A stretch of 64,000 nt of DNA, from positions 42,115,001-42,179,000 of the forward strand of contig CATIUR010000001.1 in assembly GCA_949592205.1 (NCBI GenBank). Direction: 5' to 3'. The DNA comes from Helichrysum umbraculigerum. Its lineage: Eukaryota > Streptophyta > Magnoliopsida > Asterales > Asteraceae. Position numbers and translations under genes: made by a program. Under the pieces are notes generated by a model that did no database searches, was not told the origin of the DNA, and saw only the letters and a list, made by a program, of their open reading frames with translations. How positions within the stretch are numbered: position 1 is the first letter of the stretch; each line of letters begins with the position of its first letter. Of this stretch, positions 24,531-36,471 are shown piece by piece.

Positions 24531-26365
24531 TGTGACACCCGGCAATTTAGGTTAACTTTTAAACTTAACCGAAACCCTAATTACGTGTGTTTAGTTTAGT
24601 ATTTAGCTAAATGCTTGTAATTGCTTGAAACTACTTGTATATTTTGTGAATATACGCTTACGTAATTAGTTATAATTACGCTTATGCAATTTGCTGAAAT
24701 TACGCGAAACAATCGGACGGAGTCCGACTTAATATACGACGTTGGTGAAAACTTACTATAAATAACTTAAATCTATTTTTAGAAGTTATTTATCATTATT
24801 TATTATTTTATTAAAATAATATACGAAAAACCTAGGCGTTTTGGCTAAAACGTCTCAAACGCAACATAAACGTGCGGAACGCGCCCGACAATCGAACGAA
24901 AACCAAAATATATTTTAAGAATTTAAAATATATCATTTAGAGTAAAACTTTCATTTAAAATATCTCATTTGATGTTAATAATGAAAAACGTCTAGTAAAA
25001 ATGTTACGCGATTAAACCTCCATAAAACGTGCACGCAAACCGAGGCCAACAAATTAACGGAACATTTTTATAAATGTTTTTAAGTATTTTAATAAATACT
25101 TCAATCAAAAATATCGAAATTTAAGTCGTCACTTAAATACGCGTATAAAACATTTAGCGTATACATAAACACCGAACCGACCGAGTAAACGAACGTAAAA
25201 CGCAACAAATTAAGTTATGAATGAAAAATGACCAAAATGCCCTTGGTGGGACCACATGGGGGCCGGCCACCCCATGTGCCACCCCTCCTCTTGCCCTCTA
25301 AAATTCCATGCAACCTCATGATTGTGTTTGATGCTTACACCATTCCCCATTCATGCATAGACTTCATTCATACACTCCACTCAACAAGATTTGCTCTCAC
25401 ATCTCTCTATGATCTTTCTCTCACTAAAAATCTGATAATACTCCAGCCCTTAAACCACCTCTACACCACCCTAATCCACCATGAGCCACCACTAAGCAAG
25501 AACAAAGGAAGGAAGCTAACACCAAGACATCATCATCTTCAACTCCCTTTTACTTCTCCATCATCATCTTGGTATAAATCATCAAAACCTTCACTTATAG
25601 TACTTATTTACTACTGATTTAGATGTTATTATGTTCATCTATCACTAATATGTTCAAAACTTTTGTTAAAATACGTTTTTACAACTTAATCAAGAACATG
25701 CACAAATCTGCCCAGAAAAGTCAGATTCAAAGAAATATTCGTATAAAATCGAAAACTGAGAATTAGAAGATGCATTTTTTTTTGAAATTTGCGTATCGAA
25801 AAGATCTACAACTTTCGTGTTTTACACTTTGACCAGAAACGAACCCATTTTTACGAATAACCTGATCTTTGAGACTGCCTGAGTAAAAGTCGTAATATGT
25901 GTTCGGAACTTTCTCGGAATTAATTAAATATGTTAACGGACATATTGGAAGCTGAAAATTTGATATGTTAGTCTAGACTCATAGTAGATCAGTTGGTAAA
26001 AATTTGGAAGTTTGATTTGGATTAGAGATAGGTGAAATCAGTTGGCGTAATAACCCGACAAAAACCGAAACATGGAATCTTGAAGTTGTAAAGTACATTT
26101 TAAAAACCGGCACCTCGGGATGATCCCGACATGAGCCGAAAATTTTTACGAGCTTTATTAACTGAGATATGGGTTGGGAAAAAGTTTCGGGTCAAACCGA
26201 GTAGGTTTGACCAAGTCAACAAAAACGGCTCGGTTTCTAAAAACGACAAAACTTACTATTTTTGGAAAGTGGTAACAAAAATGGGTTTGGATGACTTGAT
26301 TAGTAACTTGGACCAAAGACTAAACTTAGAAAGTTTCCCGAATTAGAAACCGACACTTAGAACGA

Positions 26366-26790
26366 TTTCTGAAAATATCATAAGTCTCAAGTAGAGACAC
26401 TAACCTAGTGATGCTACATTTTGCTAGTGATGCTACATTTTGCTAGTGATGCTACATTTTGCTAGTGATGCTACAATTTGCTAGTGATGCCACATTTCCT
26501 GAAAATATCATAAGTCTCAAGTAGAGACACTAACCTAGTGATGCTACATTTTGCTAGTGATGCTACATTTTGCTAGTGATGCTACATTTTGCTAGTGATG
26601 CCACATTTCCTGAAAATATCCTAAGTCTCAAGTAGAGACACTAACCTAGTGATGCTACATTTTGCTAGTGATGCTACATTTTGCTAGTGATGCTACCTTT
26701 TGCTAGTGATGCCACATTTTCTGAAAATATCCTAAGTCTCAAGTAGAGACACTAACCTAGTGATGCTACATTTTGCTAGTGATGCTAAGT
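26366..26790 (+). repeat. Compound minisatellite in E5 LTR
   Basis: Four large units of about 110-130 bp, each beginning near GTCTC-AAGTA-GAGAC (a dyad), followed by 2-5 copies of a 20-bp unit CTAGTGATGCTACATTTTG. The 3' LTR copy (32255-32655) has one 20-bp unit fewer in the second block, explaining the 20-bp LTR length difference. Confidence 0.88.
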
Positions 26791-26938
26791 TTGACCAGGT
26801 TGACCAACTTTGACCAGGTTTGACCAAGTTTGACCAGGTTGACCAACTTTGACCAGGTTTGACCAACTTTGACCAAGTTTGACCAGATTTGACCAAGTTT
26901 GACCAGCTTTGACCAACGAGTTGACAAACTTTGACCTA
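26788..26938 (+). repeat. TTTGACCA array: 14 W-box cores
   Basis: TTGACC, the core of the WRKY-binding W-box, occurs 14 times in about 150 bp, in units TTTGACCAAC / TTTGACCAGG / TTTGACCAAG; one further TTGAC is followed by A. Copied at 32657-32808. Confidence 0.85.
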
Positions 26939-27318
26939 CGGTTTAAGGCTTATACAACTAAAATAATCTATTTGCAACACACGATTTGTACTACTTAATA
27001 GTATACAACAAAGCAAACTTAATAATAATGTCTAAATGAATTATTATTACAAACTTTCACCAACGGGTCGTACACGTTTTTGATAAACGAATTTGAACAA
27101 CTTATTTGGACATACTAGTTGATGAACTAGCTTTAGGTGGACATTAACCCTCCACCTACACGATTGGCTTAAGTGGACATTAACCCCCACTTATACAATC
27201 GCTATAGATGGTCTTTTAAGACATCTACTTACACAACCTTATACGTTTAAGACGTTAGAAGGTTGCGCTTTGGACTTTGCTTGTTATTTGATAATTGCTT
27301 GCTACTTGATAATCTAAG

Positions 27319-27807
27319 GTGAGTTTCATAGCCCCACTTTTTACTGCTTTTTACTGCTTTTTAGTTTGGGGTGAGAATACATGCTTTGTTTTATAAACTG
27401 CTTTACATATGAACGCAAGTAACGAAAACTCTTATACTGATTGCATGAGTAACTAAACCAAACTACGATGGCCCCTAACAAATATCATAGTACGTTAATA
27501 CTAAGCGCGAACATTATGGATAGATCTATCGGGACTTGACAATCCGCCATCCGGGTTAGTCGCTCTAACCACTATACGGATGCATAATATTTCGTACAGC
27601 CGAGTGTACTGGTTACACACTCACTGGGGGTAAACAACTACGGTTAAGCTTCGGACTATGAGCTCATGGCAATAGTATACTATGATTTACTTTGGCATTC
27701 GTGCAACTTTGATAACTATGAAATCTTGTGGTTCATACTATGATTTTAACTGCGTAAACCTATGAACTCACCAACTTTATGTTGACCTTTTAGCATGTAT
27801 TTCTCAG
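27319..27807 (+). other. Candidate LTR intron, E5
   Basis: Donor AAG|GTGAGT, acceptor TATTTCTCAG|G, 324 bp before the LTR end; TTGAC upstream of the acceptor as possible branch site. Confidence 0.4.
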
Positions 27808-28135
27808 GTTCACAGACGCAGTAGGACTTCCCACAGGAAACAAGGCAGTAGGATGCTTTTGGAAAGCATTAGCTCGAGTCGCATATTTTCACAAACAACA
27901 AGAGATTAGATTGCATTACGATATTTTGTATCAACATTTATGTATTAGAAATCTCTAACGGTTTATGCGAACTCCGGATATTTTGTAAACATTTGAATTA
28001 TGGTAATGTAATATTTTTCAAACGTCTCATATAGAGGTCGTTTGCTTTAATCTGTGTGTTGTGATATTTGATTTGGTCGGTGCCCCCGTGACACCTCCTG
28101 TTTCCGCTGCCACGTGTTATGGGGGTGCGACAGAT

Positions 28136-28148
28136 TGGTATCAGAGCC
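28136..28148 (+). promoter_or_regulatory. E5 primer-binding site (tRNA-iMet)
   Basis: TGGTATCAGAGCC three bases after the LTR, followed after 3 nt by GGTTAT as in E1, E3 and E4. Confidence 0.9.
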
Positions 28149-30381
28149 TAAGGTTATAGCGAACTAGGATTGCATTAGTGACCTAGACTATAACCGTTAG
28201 GTTAGTATTCTTTGTTTAGTATGACTGGTTCAGCGATTGCATCATTTGAATTTAATTTAACATAACCTGATCAACTATGTACAATTAAAGGAGATTCGAT
28301 GCAAGACCTGAAATGGTTATAGTGAATGAGAGTACAGTAGCAGACGTAGACCGAGGATAGAACGGGACCAACCTTTATACGTGCTTATGTGTTAGGGTTT
28401 TATATGTGTATATATATATATATAACTTTACGTATACGAACTTAATTGCCACTCTTTACGGCAACCACTCCCACAACTACGTCACCTGACACAGAAAACG
28501 AGGCTCTAGCCTTACTCACTACTGTGGAGATTTCCATGGTACCCGCTCGCCCAACCGAATCGGGAAACGATATAATCGAATATGACTCACTTGAGGAGAA
28601 TCCACCTAAGGATTCACCAACCAAACAAGTGACATCAACTTCACCCTCTTCCTCCCGCTCTCATTATAATCGTTCGAGAACACGTATGGAATTAGAACCT
28701 CGTAAGGATTCATCATCTAGGCGCGTTACATTTACTCCGTCTACTCCACACCCTTCCTTCCCACTTTTATCATAGACCTATGAATCGCGTGTGTTACATA
28801 CGACTAGAAGGACGGACAGACCTCCTCGAACTAGACCTTATCCTATTCACACTACCTACTCGAAGTAATATCTCCAACACTTGGATTGATTCCAATGACT
28901 TAGCTATGACTCGGTTTATGACTTTAACCACTCTGGACATAAACTATCTCAATAACAACTTAATCATTTCGATCACTACTGCAATGGGTGCTAGCAGCTA
29001 CGGAATTACCAACTATCTTGACCGAACATCTTTACTAAACACTTGTTCATTTTGAAACAATAACATAGTCATGATTGACTACTTCGAGAACACTACTCGG
29101 TCATTGTCATGACTACTTTGTGAAACTACGATTTGGCTATTTACAACTCTTGAGACGCGGAGAATCTTCCGACATGAATACCCCTCCATACGCATAGGAA
29201 CCTGTTCATCATACCGTTCTGGTACTAGCTGCTAGGCTACGCCGCCACGAGAATAGAATAGACGATATGGATATTTCACAAATGTAAACTTTCAACCGAT
29301 TTTTGACAAAACAGAATTTTCAACACCTTTCAATAACCAGAGCTTTCAACGAATTCTTGATAAACGGAGCCTTTCAACGTGCTGACAGTTTCCAACATAT
29401 TTTGGTTGACATTAAGTTTTCAACAGATATTATGATGACATTTTTAACAAATAAAAACCGTACCTATAAACAAACACTTGAATTTCACTTAATTTTTCTC
29501 AAAGGTCTATGTTTTCTAATGAACGATAGCGACTTATACTTTGAAACACCTGCGGGTCTTCTAACGATTTACATATTGGAAATACGTTTACAACGATTTA
29601 TATTGGATGTGATCCAACGAATTACTCATAACTTGCGAATTGTTTACAAACTGGTTTATTGATAGTTTTAACAAACTATTTATTGGAATTCAATTACTGC
29701 CTTCATTTTTTCTTTTATCAAGATTTGATCGCTACTTTGTCTCTGTTTTGTGAACTATTTCGTCTCTGTTTTGTGAGCTACTATGAAGCTGTTTTGAGAA
29801 CTGTTTGCGAACTATTTAATGCTCGTTTCCTATGATTTACTACGAACCATTTGAACTCTGTTTTAGGAACTACTTGAACTCTGATTCATGAACTACTTGA
29901 ACTCTGCTCTATGAACGATTTTGTACTATACTGTGAACTATGTTTGTGAAATTACTTTTACGTATTGTATAATACGACTATGAAACAACTATGATAACAA
30001 CTATGAGCCCCACTACGTTAATAACTACGATTCCTACTACGAACCTCATAGGAGTGTTTTCCTACTACGAACCACATAGGAATGTTTTCCTACTACGAAC
30101 CACATAGGAATGTTTTCCTACTACGAACCATATAGGAATGTTTTTCTACTACGAACCATATAGAAATGTTTTCCTAGTACTACGAACCTTATAGTAAATG
30201 ACCTTACTACGACTGGTTATTTAGGAATAATTGTCCTACTAATAGTACACGGAGATAATTCTCCAAACGTATACAAATGGATGCGTTGCATCACAACAAC
30301 GAACTTTCCTTTCGTGGACTTAGTAAAACGTCGGAATTACTCACACTTTCACTAGATACCACACAAACTATGACTACTAGC
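28149..30381 (+). mobile_element. E5 non-coding interior
   Basis: Begins with a leader shared with E1 and E4 over about 150-200 nt. A Ser/Thr/Pro-rich frame at 28446-28775 opens with TTG and has no recognisable domain; it may be a relic of a leader ORF. A 32-bp tandem repeat built on CTACGAACCACATAGGAATG (about five copies) lies at 30036-30190, and GAACTACTTGAACTCTG repeats lie near 29840-29910. Confidence 0.75.
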
Positions 30382-30417
30382 AAATTTCGGGACGAAATTC
30401 TCCTAACAGGGGGAGAA
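30382..30417 (+). promoter_or_regulatory. E5 dyad and polypurine tract
   Basis: AAATTTCG-GGA-CGAAATT dyad, then TAACAGGGGGAGAA directly before the 3' LTR. Confidence 0.85.
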
Positions 30418-33400
30418 TGTGACACCCGGCAATTTAGGTTAACTTTTAAACTTAACCGAAACCCTAATTACGTGTGTTTAGTTTAGTATTTAGCTAAATG
30501 CTTGTAATTGCTTGAAACTACTTGTATATTTTGTGAATATACGCTTACGTAATTAGTTATAATTACGCTTACGCAATTTGCTGAAATTACGCGAAACAAT
30601 CGGACGGAGTCCGACTTAATATACGACGTTGGTGAAAACTTACTATAAATAACTTAAATCTATTTTTAGAAGTTATTTATCATTATTTATTATTTTATTA
30701 AAATAATATACGAAAAACCTAGGCGTTTTGGCTAAAACGTCTCAAACGCAACATAAACGTGCGGAACGCGCCCGACAATCGAACGAAAACCAAAATATAT
30801 TTTAAGAATTTAAAATATATCATTTAGAGTAAAACTTTCATTTAAAATATCTCATTTGATGTTAATAATGAAAAACGTCTAGTAAAAATGTTACGCGATT
30901 AAACCTCCGTAAAACGTGCACGCAAACCGAGGCCAACAAATTAACGGAACATTTTTATAAATGTTTTTAAGTATTTTAATAAATACTTCAATCAAAAATA
31001 TCGAAATTTAAGTCGTCACTTAAATACGCGTATAAAACATTTAGCGTATACATAAACACCGAACCGACCGAGTAAACGAACGTAAAACGCAACAAATTAA
31101 GTTATGAATGAAAAATGACCAAAATGCCCTTGGTGGGACCACATGGGGGCCGGCCACCCCATGTGCCACCCCTCCTCTTGCCCTCTAAAATTCCATGCAA
31201 CCTCATGATTGTGTTTGATGCTTACACCATTCCCCATTCATGCATAGACTTCATTCATACACTCCACTCAACAAGATTTGCTCTCACATCTCTCTATGAT
31301 CTTTCTCTCACTAAAAATCTGATAATACTCCAGCCCTTAAACCACCTCTACACCACCCTAATCCACCATGAGCCACCACTAAGCAAGAACAAAGGAAGGA
31401 AGCTAACACCAAGACATCATCATCTTCAACTCCCTTTTACTTCTCCATCATCATCTTGGTATAAATCATCAAAACCTTCACTTATAGTACTTATTTACTA
31501 CTGATTTAGATGTTATTATGTTCATCTATCACTAATATGTTCAAAACTTTTGTTAAAATACGTTTTTACAACTTAATCAAGAACATGCACAAATCTGCCC
31601 AGAAAAGTCAGATTCAAAGAAATATTCGTATAAAATCGAAAACTGAGAATTAGAAGATGCATTATTTTTTGAAATTTGCGTATCGAAAAGATCTACAACT
31701 TTCGTGTTTTACACTTTGACCAGAAACGAACCCATTTTTACGAATAACCTGATCTTTGAGACTGCCTGAGTAAAAGTCGTAATATGTGTTCGGAACTTTC
31801 TCGGAATTAATTAAATATGTTAACGGACATATTGGAAGCTGAAAATTTGATATGTTAGTCTAGACTCATAGTAGATCAGTTGGTAAAAATTTGGAAGTTT
31901 GATTTGGACTAGAGATAGGTGAAATCAGTTGGCGTAATAACCCGACAAAAACCGAAACATGGAATCTTGAAGTTGTAAAGTACATTTTAAAAACCGGCAC
32001 CTCGGGATGATCCCGACATGAGCCGAAAATTTTTACGAGCTTTATTAACTGAGATATGGGTTGGGAAAAAGTTTCGGGTCAAACCGAGTAGGTTTGACCA
32101 AGTCAACAAAAACGGCTCGGTTTCTAAAAACGACAAAACTTACTATTTTTGGAAAGTGGTAACAAAAATGGGTTTGGATGACTTGATTAGTAACTTGGAC
32201 CAAAGACTAAACTTAGAAAGTTTCCCGAATTAGAAACCGACACTTAGAACGATTTCTGAAAATATCATAAGTCTCAAGTAGAGACACTAACCTAGTGATG
32301 CTACATTTTGCTAGTGATGCTACATTTTGCTAGTGATGCTACATTTTGCTAGTGATGCTACAATTTGCTAGTGATGCCACATTTCCTGAAAATATCCTAA
32401 GTCTCAAGTAGAGACACTAACCTAGTGATGCTACATTTTGCTAGTGATGCTACATTTTGCTAGTGATGCCACATTTCCTGAAAATATCCTAAGTCTCAAG
32501 TAGAGACACTAACCTAGTGATGCTACATTTTGCTAGTGATGCTACATTTTGCTAGTGATGCTACCTTTTGCTAGTGATGCCACATTTTCTGAAAATATCC
32601 TAAGTCTCAAGTAGAGACACTAACCTAGTGATGCTACATTTTGCTAGTGATGCTAAGTTTGACCAGGTTGACCAACTTTGACCAGGTTTGACCAAGTTTG
32701 ACCAGGTTGACCAACTTTGACCAGGTTTGACCAACTTTGACCAAGTTTGACCAGATTTGACCAAGTTTGACCAGCTTTGACCAACGAGTTGACAAACTTT
32801 GACCTACGGTTTAAGGCTTATACAACTAAAATAATCTATTTGCAACACACGATTTGTACTACTTAATAGTATACAACAAAGCAAACTTAATAATAATGTC
32901 TAAATGAATTATTATTACAAACTTTCACCAACGGGTCGTACACGTTTTTGATAAACGAATTTGAACAACTTATTTGGACATACTAGTTGATGAACTAGCT
33001 TTAGGTGGACATTAACCCTCCACCTACACGATTGGCTTAAGTGGACATTAACCCCCACTTATACAATCGCTATAGATGGTCTTTTAAGACATCTACTTAC
33101 ACAACCTTATACGTTTAAGACGTTAGAAGGTTGCGCTTTGGACTTTGCTTGTTATTTGATAATTGCTTGCTACTTGATAATCTAAGGTGAGTTTCATAGC
33201 CCCACTTTTTACTGCTTTTTACTGCTTTTTAGTTTGGGGTGAGAATACATGCTTTGTTTTATAAACTGCTTTACATATGAACGCAAGTAACGAAAACTCT
33301 TATACTGATTGCATGAGTAACTAAACCAAACTACGATGGCCCCTAACAAATATCATAGTACGTTAATACTAAGCGCGAACATTATGGATAGATCTATCGG

Positions 33401-33999
33401 GACTTGACAATCCGCCATCCGGGTTAGTCGCTCTAACCACTATACGGATGCATAATATTTCGTACAGCCGAGTATACTGGTTACACACTCACTGGGGGTA
33501 AACAACTACGGTTAAGCTTCGGACTATGAGCTCATGGCAATAGTATACTATGATTTACTTTGGCATTCGTGCAACTTTGATAACTATGAAATCTTGTGGT
33601 TCATACTATGATTTTAACTGCGTAAACCTATGAACTCACCAACTTTATGTTGACCTTTTAGCATGTATTTCTCAGGTTCACAGACGCAGTAGGACTTCCC
33701 ACAGGAAACAAGGCAGTAGGATGCTTTTGGAAAGCATTAGCTCGAGTCGCATATTTTCACAAACAACAAGAGATTAGATTGCATTACGATATTTTGTATC
33801 AACATTTATGTATTAGAAATCTCTAACGGTTTATGCGAACTCCGGATATTTTGTAAACATTTGAATTATGGTAATGTAATATTTTTCAAACGTCTCATAT
33901 AGAGGTCGTTTGCTTTAATCTGTGTGTTGTGATATTTGATTTGGTCGTAGCCCCGTGACACCTCATGTTTCCGCTGCCACGTGTTATGGGGGTGCGACA
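30418..33999 (+). repeat. E5 3' LTR (3582 bp)
   Basis: Second copy of 24531-28132, very similar throughout; small differences cluster at the array and in the last 50 bp. Confidence 0.93.
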
Positions 34000-34184
34000 C
34001 CAAGATCATCATCTTTTGATCTCACACGGAGACTGATTGTTGAATGAGGGATTCCATCATATATATAAATTGTCCACCGAAATGGAGTAAAACATTTTAG
34101 ACTATCGGAAGGGGAGATGAAAAAACTAGTGAAATAAAAGAATACAACGAAAAGATTACAGAGATTTTTTGTGGAATTCCTCAT
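34000..34184 (-). pseudogene. SPH gene, N-terminal part with signal peptide
   Basis: Starts at ATG 34184 (minus). Residues 1 to about 28 form a signal peptide with a hydrophobic core (LFVVFFYFTSFFI). Then the S1-family first strands: WTIYIYDGIPHSTISLRVRS and the family hallmark KDDDLG, where E5 enters. With the C-terminal part it would be 150 residues, the usual size of the family, and intronless as is usual. Where many homologues have a Cys before SKDDDLG this one has Arg. A secreted apoplastic protein is expected from the signal peptide. The continuing frame into E5 adds only four codons before a stop. Confidence 0.82.
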
Positions 34185-34227
34185 TCTTTACTCAAATTGA
34201 GAGTCATAATGTGTTCCTCTCAATCTT

Positions 34228-34241
34228 GTCTTTATATAGAC
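34228..34241 (-). promoter_or_regulatory. TATA box of the SPH gene
   Basis: Minus-strand CTATATAAAG about 45-55 bp upstream of the ATG at 34184. Spacing allows a very short 5' UTR. Confidence 0.5.
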
Positions 34242-34493
34242 AATGTATTATGTATGTATTAACATAACAATAAATATGCATATTTATGATATATCCCTTA
34301 ATATTTATGATATCCTTTTGATATACACTTTTCATATTATTCACTTAATATGAAATTCAATAGTTTGAATATGATATAATACAAAATGAAATACTTTTAC
34401 CTTATTTAATGTAAATTTAAAGTGAAAATAATCTTAAATCGGTTAGACTAGAGTTATAAAATTACTAGTGTTATTTTCATTTTATGTTTAAAC

Positions 34494-34567
<74 letters not shown>

Positions 34568-35412
34568 TATTGACTAACGACAATTTAAAACTTAGAAAAT
34601 TATAATCAATAATAAAAATCGTAAGTAAATAACAATATATACATTTTTCAACGGATAGTTCACGATTGATTGAATTAAACAATTATAAGGAGTGTTGTGG
34701 AAATAAGAAAAACCTAATGTAATTGAAAACACTCCTAATTGAATGAGAAATACTTTCTTTCATTCTCTTTATTTTTACATAATAAAAAATAAAACCATTT
34801 AACTATGACCATAAAGATTCATTGAAGAAATAAGTGGTCGCTAATGTATTCAACAAGTAGTAAATGCTCTTACGGTAAATGTGTATTTAATGTATTAGGG
34901 AGAGAAAACAAGCATTTACTCCGGCCAACATTCCTTTTAAATAGGTATGAGATGTATATAAAGTTTTTGTCATTACCTTTGATGTGTCACATTTCCAATA
35001 AAAGTATAACTTCCTTAAAATGTTCTTTGTTTAAATTTATCCCAAAGGACATGGTTATATACCGCTGAGACAATTGTTCTTTTGTACTTTGTTGTAGAAA
35101 CCTCAACGTTATTTTAGAAAGGGCAATATTTTGTTATACTTCAACTCAACATATACATCAGTACAATACACATGCAACAATATTTCAATGCCTTGCATGA
35201 CCCCGGTATTTACAAAGCTTATGGCCTAGAAAATAAAAAAACAAACTTAATATATTAACAGTAGCTATATACAACACTATATCACTAAAATGCACCACTT
35301 ACATAAATCAACATTAACCATATTTGTAAATACAGACTATAACCCGAAGCTTTATGATCCCATTTGGACACCTCCATTTGTAGAAACTTGAATAATAGAT
35401 TGTGACCCGCAA
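34242..35412. other. AT-rich intergenic DNA upstream of SPH
   Basis: No gene seen. Contains a (TA)n microsatellite at 34497-34565. The small ORFs are low complexity. Confidence 0.6.
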
Positions 35413-35916
35413 TGTGACACCCGTCAAATTAGGACTAGTAATTAGTGCCTAATCAAGTTTAATACATGTAATTAATTCTGTGTTAGGCTAATTTGTGTAT
35501 CAAAGAATATATATTGTTGAATATATACAAGTATGCGATTTGATTAAATCGTACAAGTTTCAAATCGAATGTAATTCGACTCAATAAATACGAACGTTGG
35601 TGGACAATTTAATTAAATAATATAACATTATTTAATAACACAATTACATCCAAAATACTATTTTATTTAATAATATTTTGTATTCATTTCCGTATCGTGC
35701 AAACAAAGCCTACGCGATTAAATTATTAAACGCGCAAACAAACAAAACAAGTTAACGTTATATTTTATAACGCAATTATTAAGTATTTGGTAAAATACTT
35801 TGACAAAAATATTGGATAATAATTCGTATTTTAAAACTTATAATTTAACATATAAAATAATTATTTAACGATTAAACGGTCGAGAAAACGAATACCGCAC
35901 AGAGCACGGACACTGG
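35413..35916 (+). repeat. 5' fragment of a gypsy LTR
   Basis: Starts TGTGACACCCGTCAAATTAG. Its end, AAACGAATACCGCACAGAGC, matches the equivalent part of the E4 LTR (minus strand near 54720-54760), so it is a diverged relative of E4. It stops at the CACTA terminus. Confidence 0.6.
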
Positions 35917-36370
35917 CACTAGTACAAAAACGAGTAAAAAGAGCGCAGCTTTATAGCGGTTTTAAGTGAAAACCGCTATATGGATTATAAAGTGGGTCCA
36001 ATTATCTAATTTGTAGCGGCTTACCAGTCAAAAAGTGGGGTCCCAACTACACAAATGCAGCGGTTAAGGTTAAACCGCCTCAAGTAATAACATTTATGGC
36101 GGGTAAATGAACCCGCTTCAATTGGGGTAACCAATTTGTGGCGGTTATTTTTAAAACGCTACTAGTAAATTCATTTTGAAGCGGGTAAAACGTTCCCGCT
36201 TCAATTGTGATAAATAGTTGTAGCGGTTACTTATAAACCGCCACTAGTAAATTTATTTTGAAGCGGGTAAAACTATCCTGCTTCAATTGTAAGAAACAAT
36301 TAGTAGCAGTTAGATAAACACCGCCCCAATTGAAATGCCTTACCCTCCGGTAAAACTATTATTACGCTTC
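35917..36370 (+). mobile_element. CACTA-type transposon terminus with subterminal hairpins
   Basis: CACTAGTACAAAAACGAG at 35917, preceded by tgg (35914-35916), a possible 3-bp target duplication. Then about nine short inverted motifs: GCGGTT/AACCGC pairs and GAAGCGGG/CCCGCTTC pairs. Subterminal motif arrays are typical of CACTA elements, where they bind the transposase. I found no matching opposite terminus, so the element is probably truncated. Confidence 0.5.
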
Positions 36371-36425
36371 AACAGCTTCTTTTTTTATTTTCTATTTCAT
36401 AATCAGATTTAATTTTTAAATATAT

Positions 36426-36471
<46 letters not shown>

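Larger units (their letters stand above)
24531..28132 (+). repeat. E5 5' LTR (3602 bp)
   Basis: AT-rich 5' part; CT/CA-rich leader-like stretch 25300-25570 ending at CATCTTGGTATAAATC; minisatellite 26366-26790; W-box array 26788-26938; GTGAGT donor 27319; acceptor ending 27807; LTR end GGGGGTGCGACA. A long shadow ORF of 129 codons covers the leader and recurs in the 3' LTR. Confidence 0.93.
24531..33999 (+). mobile_element. E5: gypsy LTR element with non-coding interior, inserted in the SPH gene
   Basis: LTRs 24531-28132 and 30418-33999 (TGTGACACCC...GTGCGACA), 5-bp target duplication ccaag (24526-24530, 34000-34004). Primer site 28136-28148, dyad and polypurine tract 30382-30417. The 2.3-kb interior has no gag or pol domain that I can recognise. 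The LTRs differ at roughly ten positions by eye, plus one 20-bp array unit, so it is young. It is LARD-like: long, defective, mobilised in trans. Confidence 0.94.

Noticed and set aside
25228..25617. 129-codon ORF in the E5 LTR (again at 31115)
   Set aside because: It covers the CT-rich leader-like stretch, has no domain, and is conserved only because the two LTRs are near-identical.
26366..26790. CRISPR-like look of regularly spaced GTCTCAAGTAGAGAC repeats
   Set aside because: Plant nuclear LTR context, spacers that are themselves repeats, and a second copy in the other LTR. This is a minisatellite.
28446..28775. Ser/Pro-rich 109-codon ORF in the E5 interior
   Set aside because: It opens with TTG and has no gag motif. 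It may be a decayed leader ORF like those of E3, but similarity is not clear enough to call it a gene.
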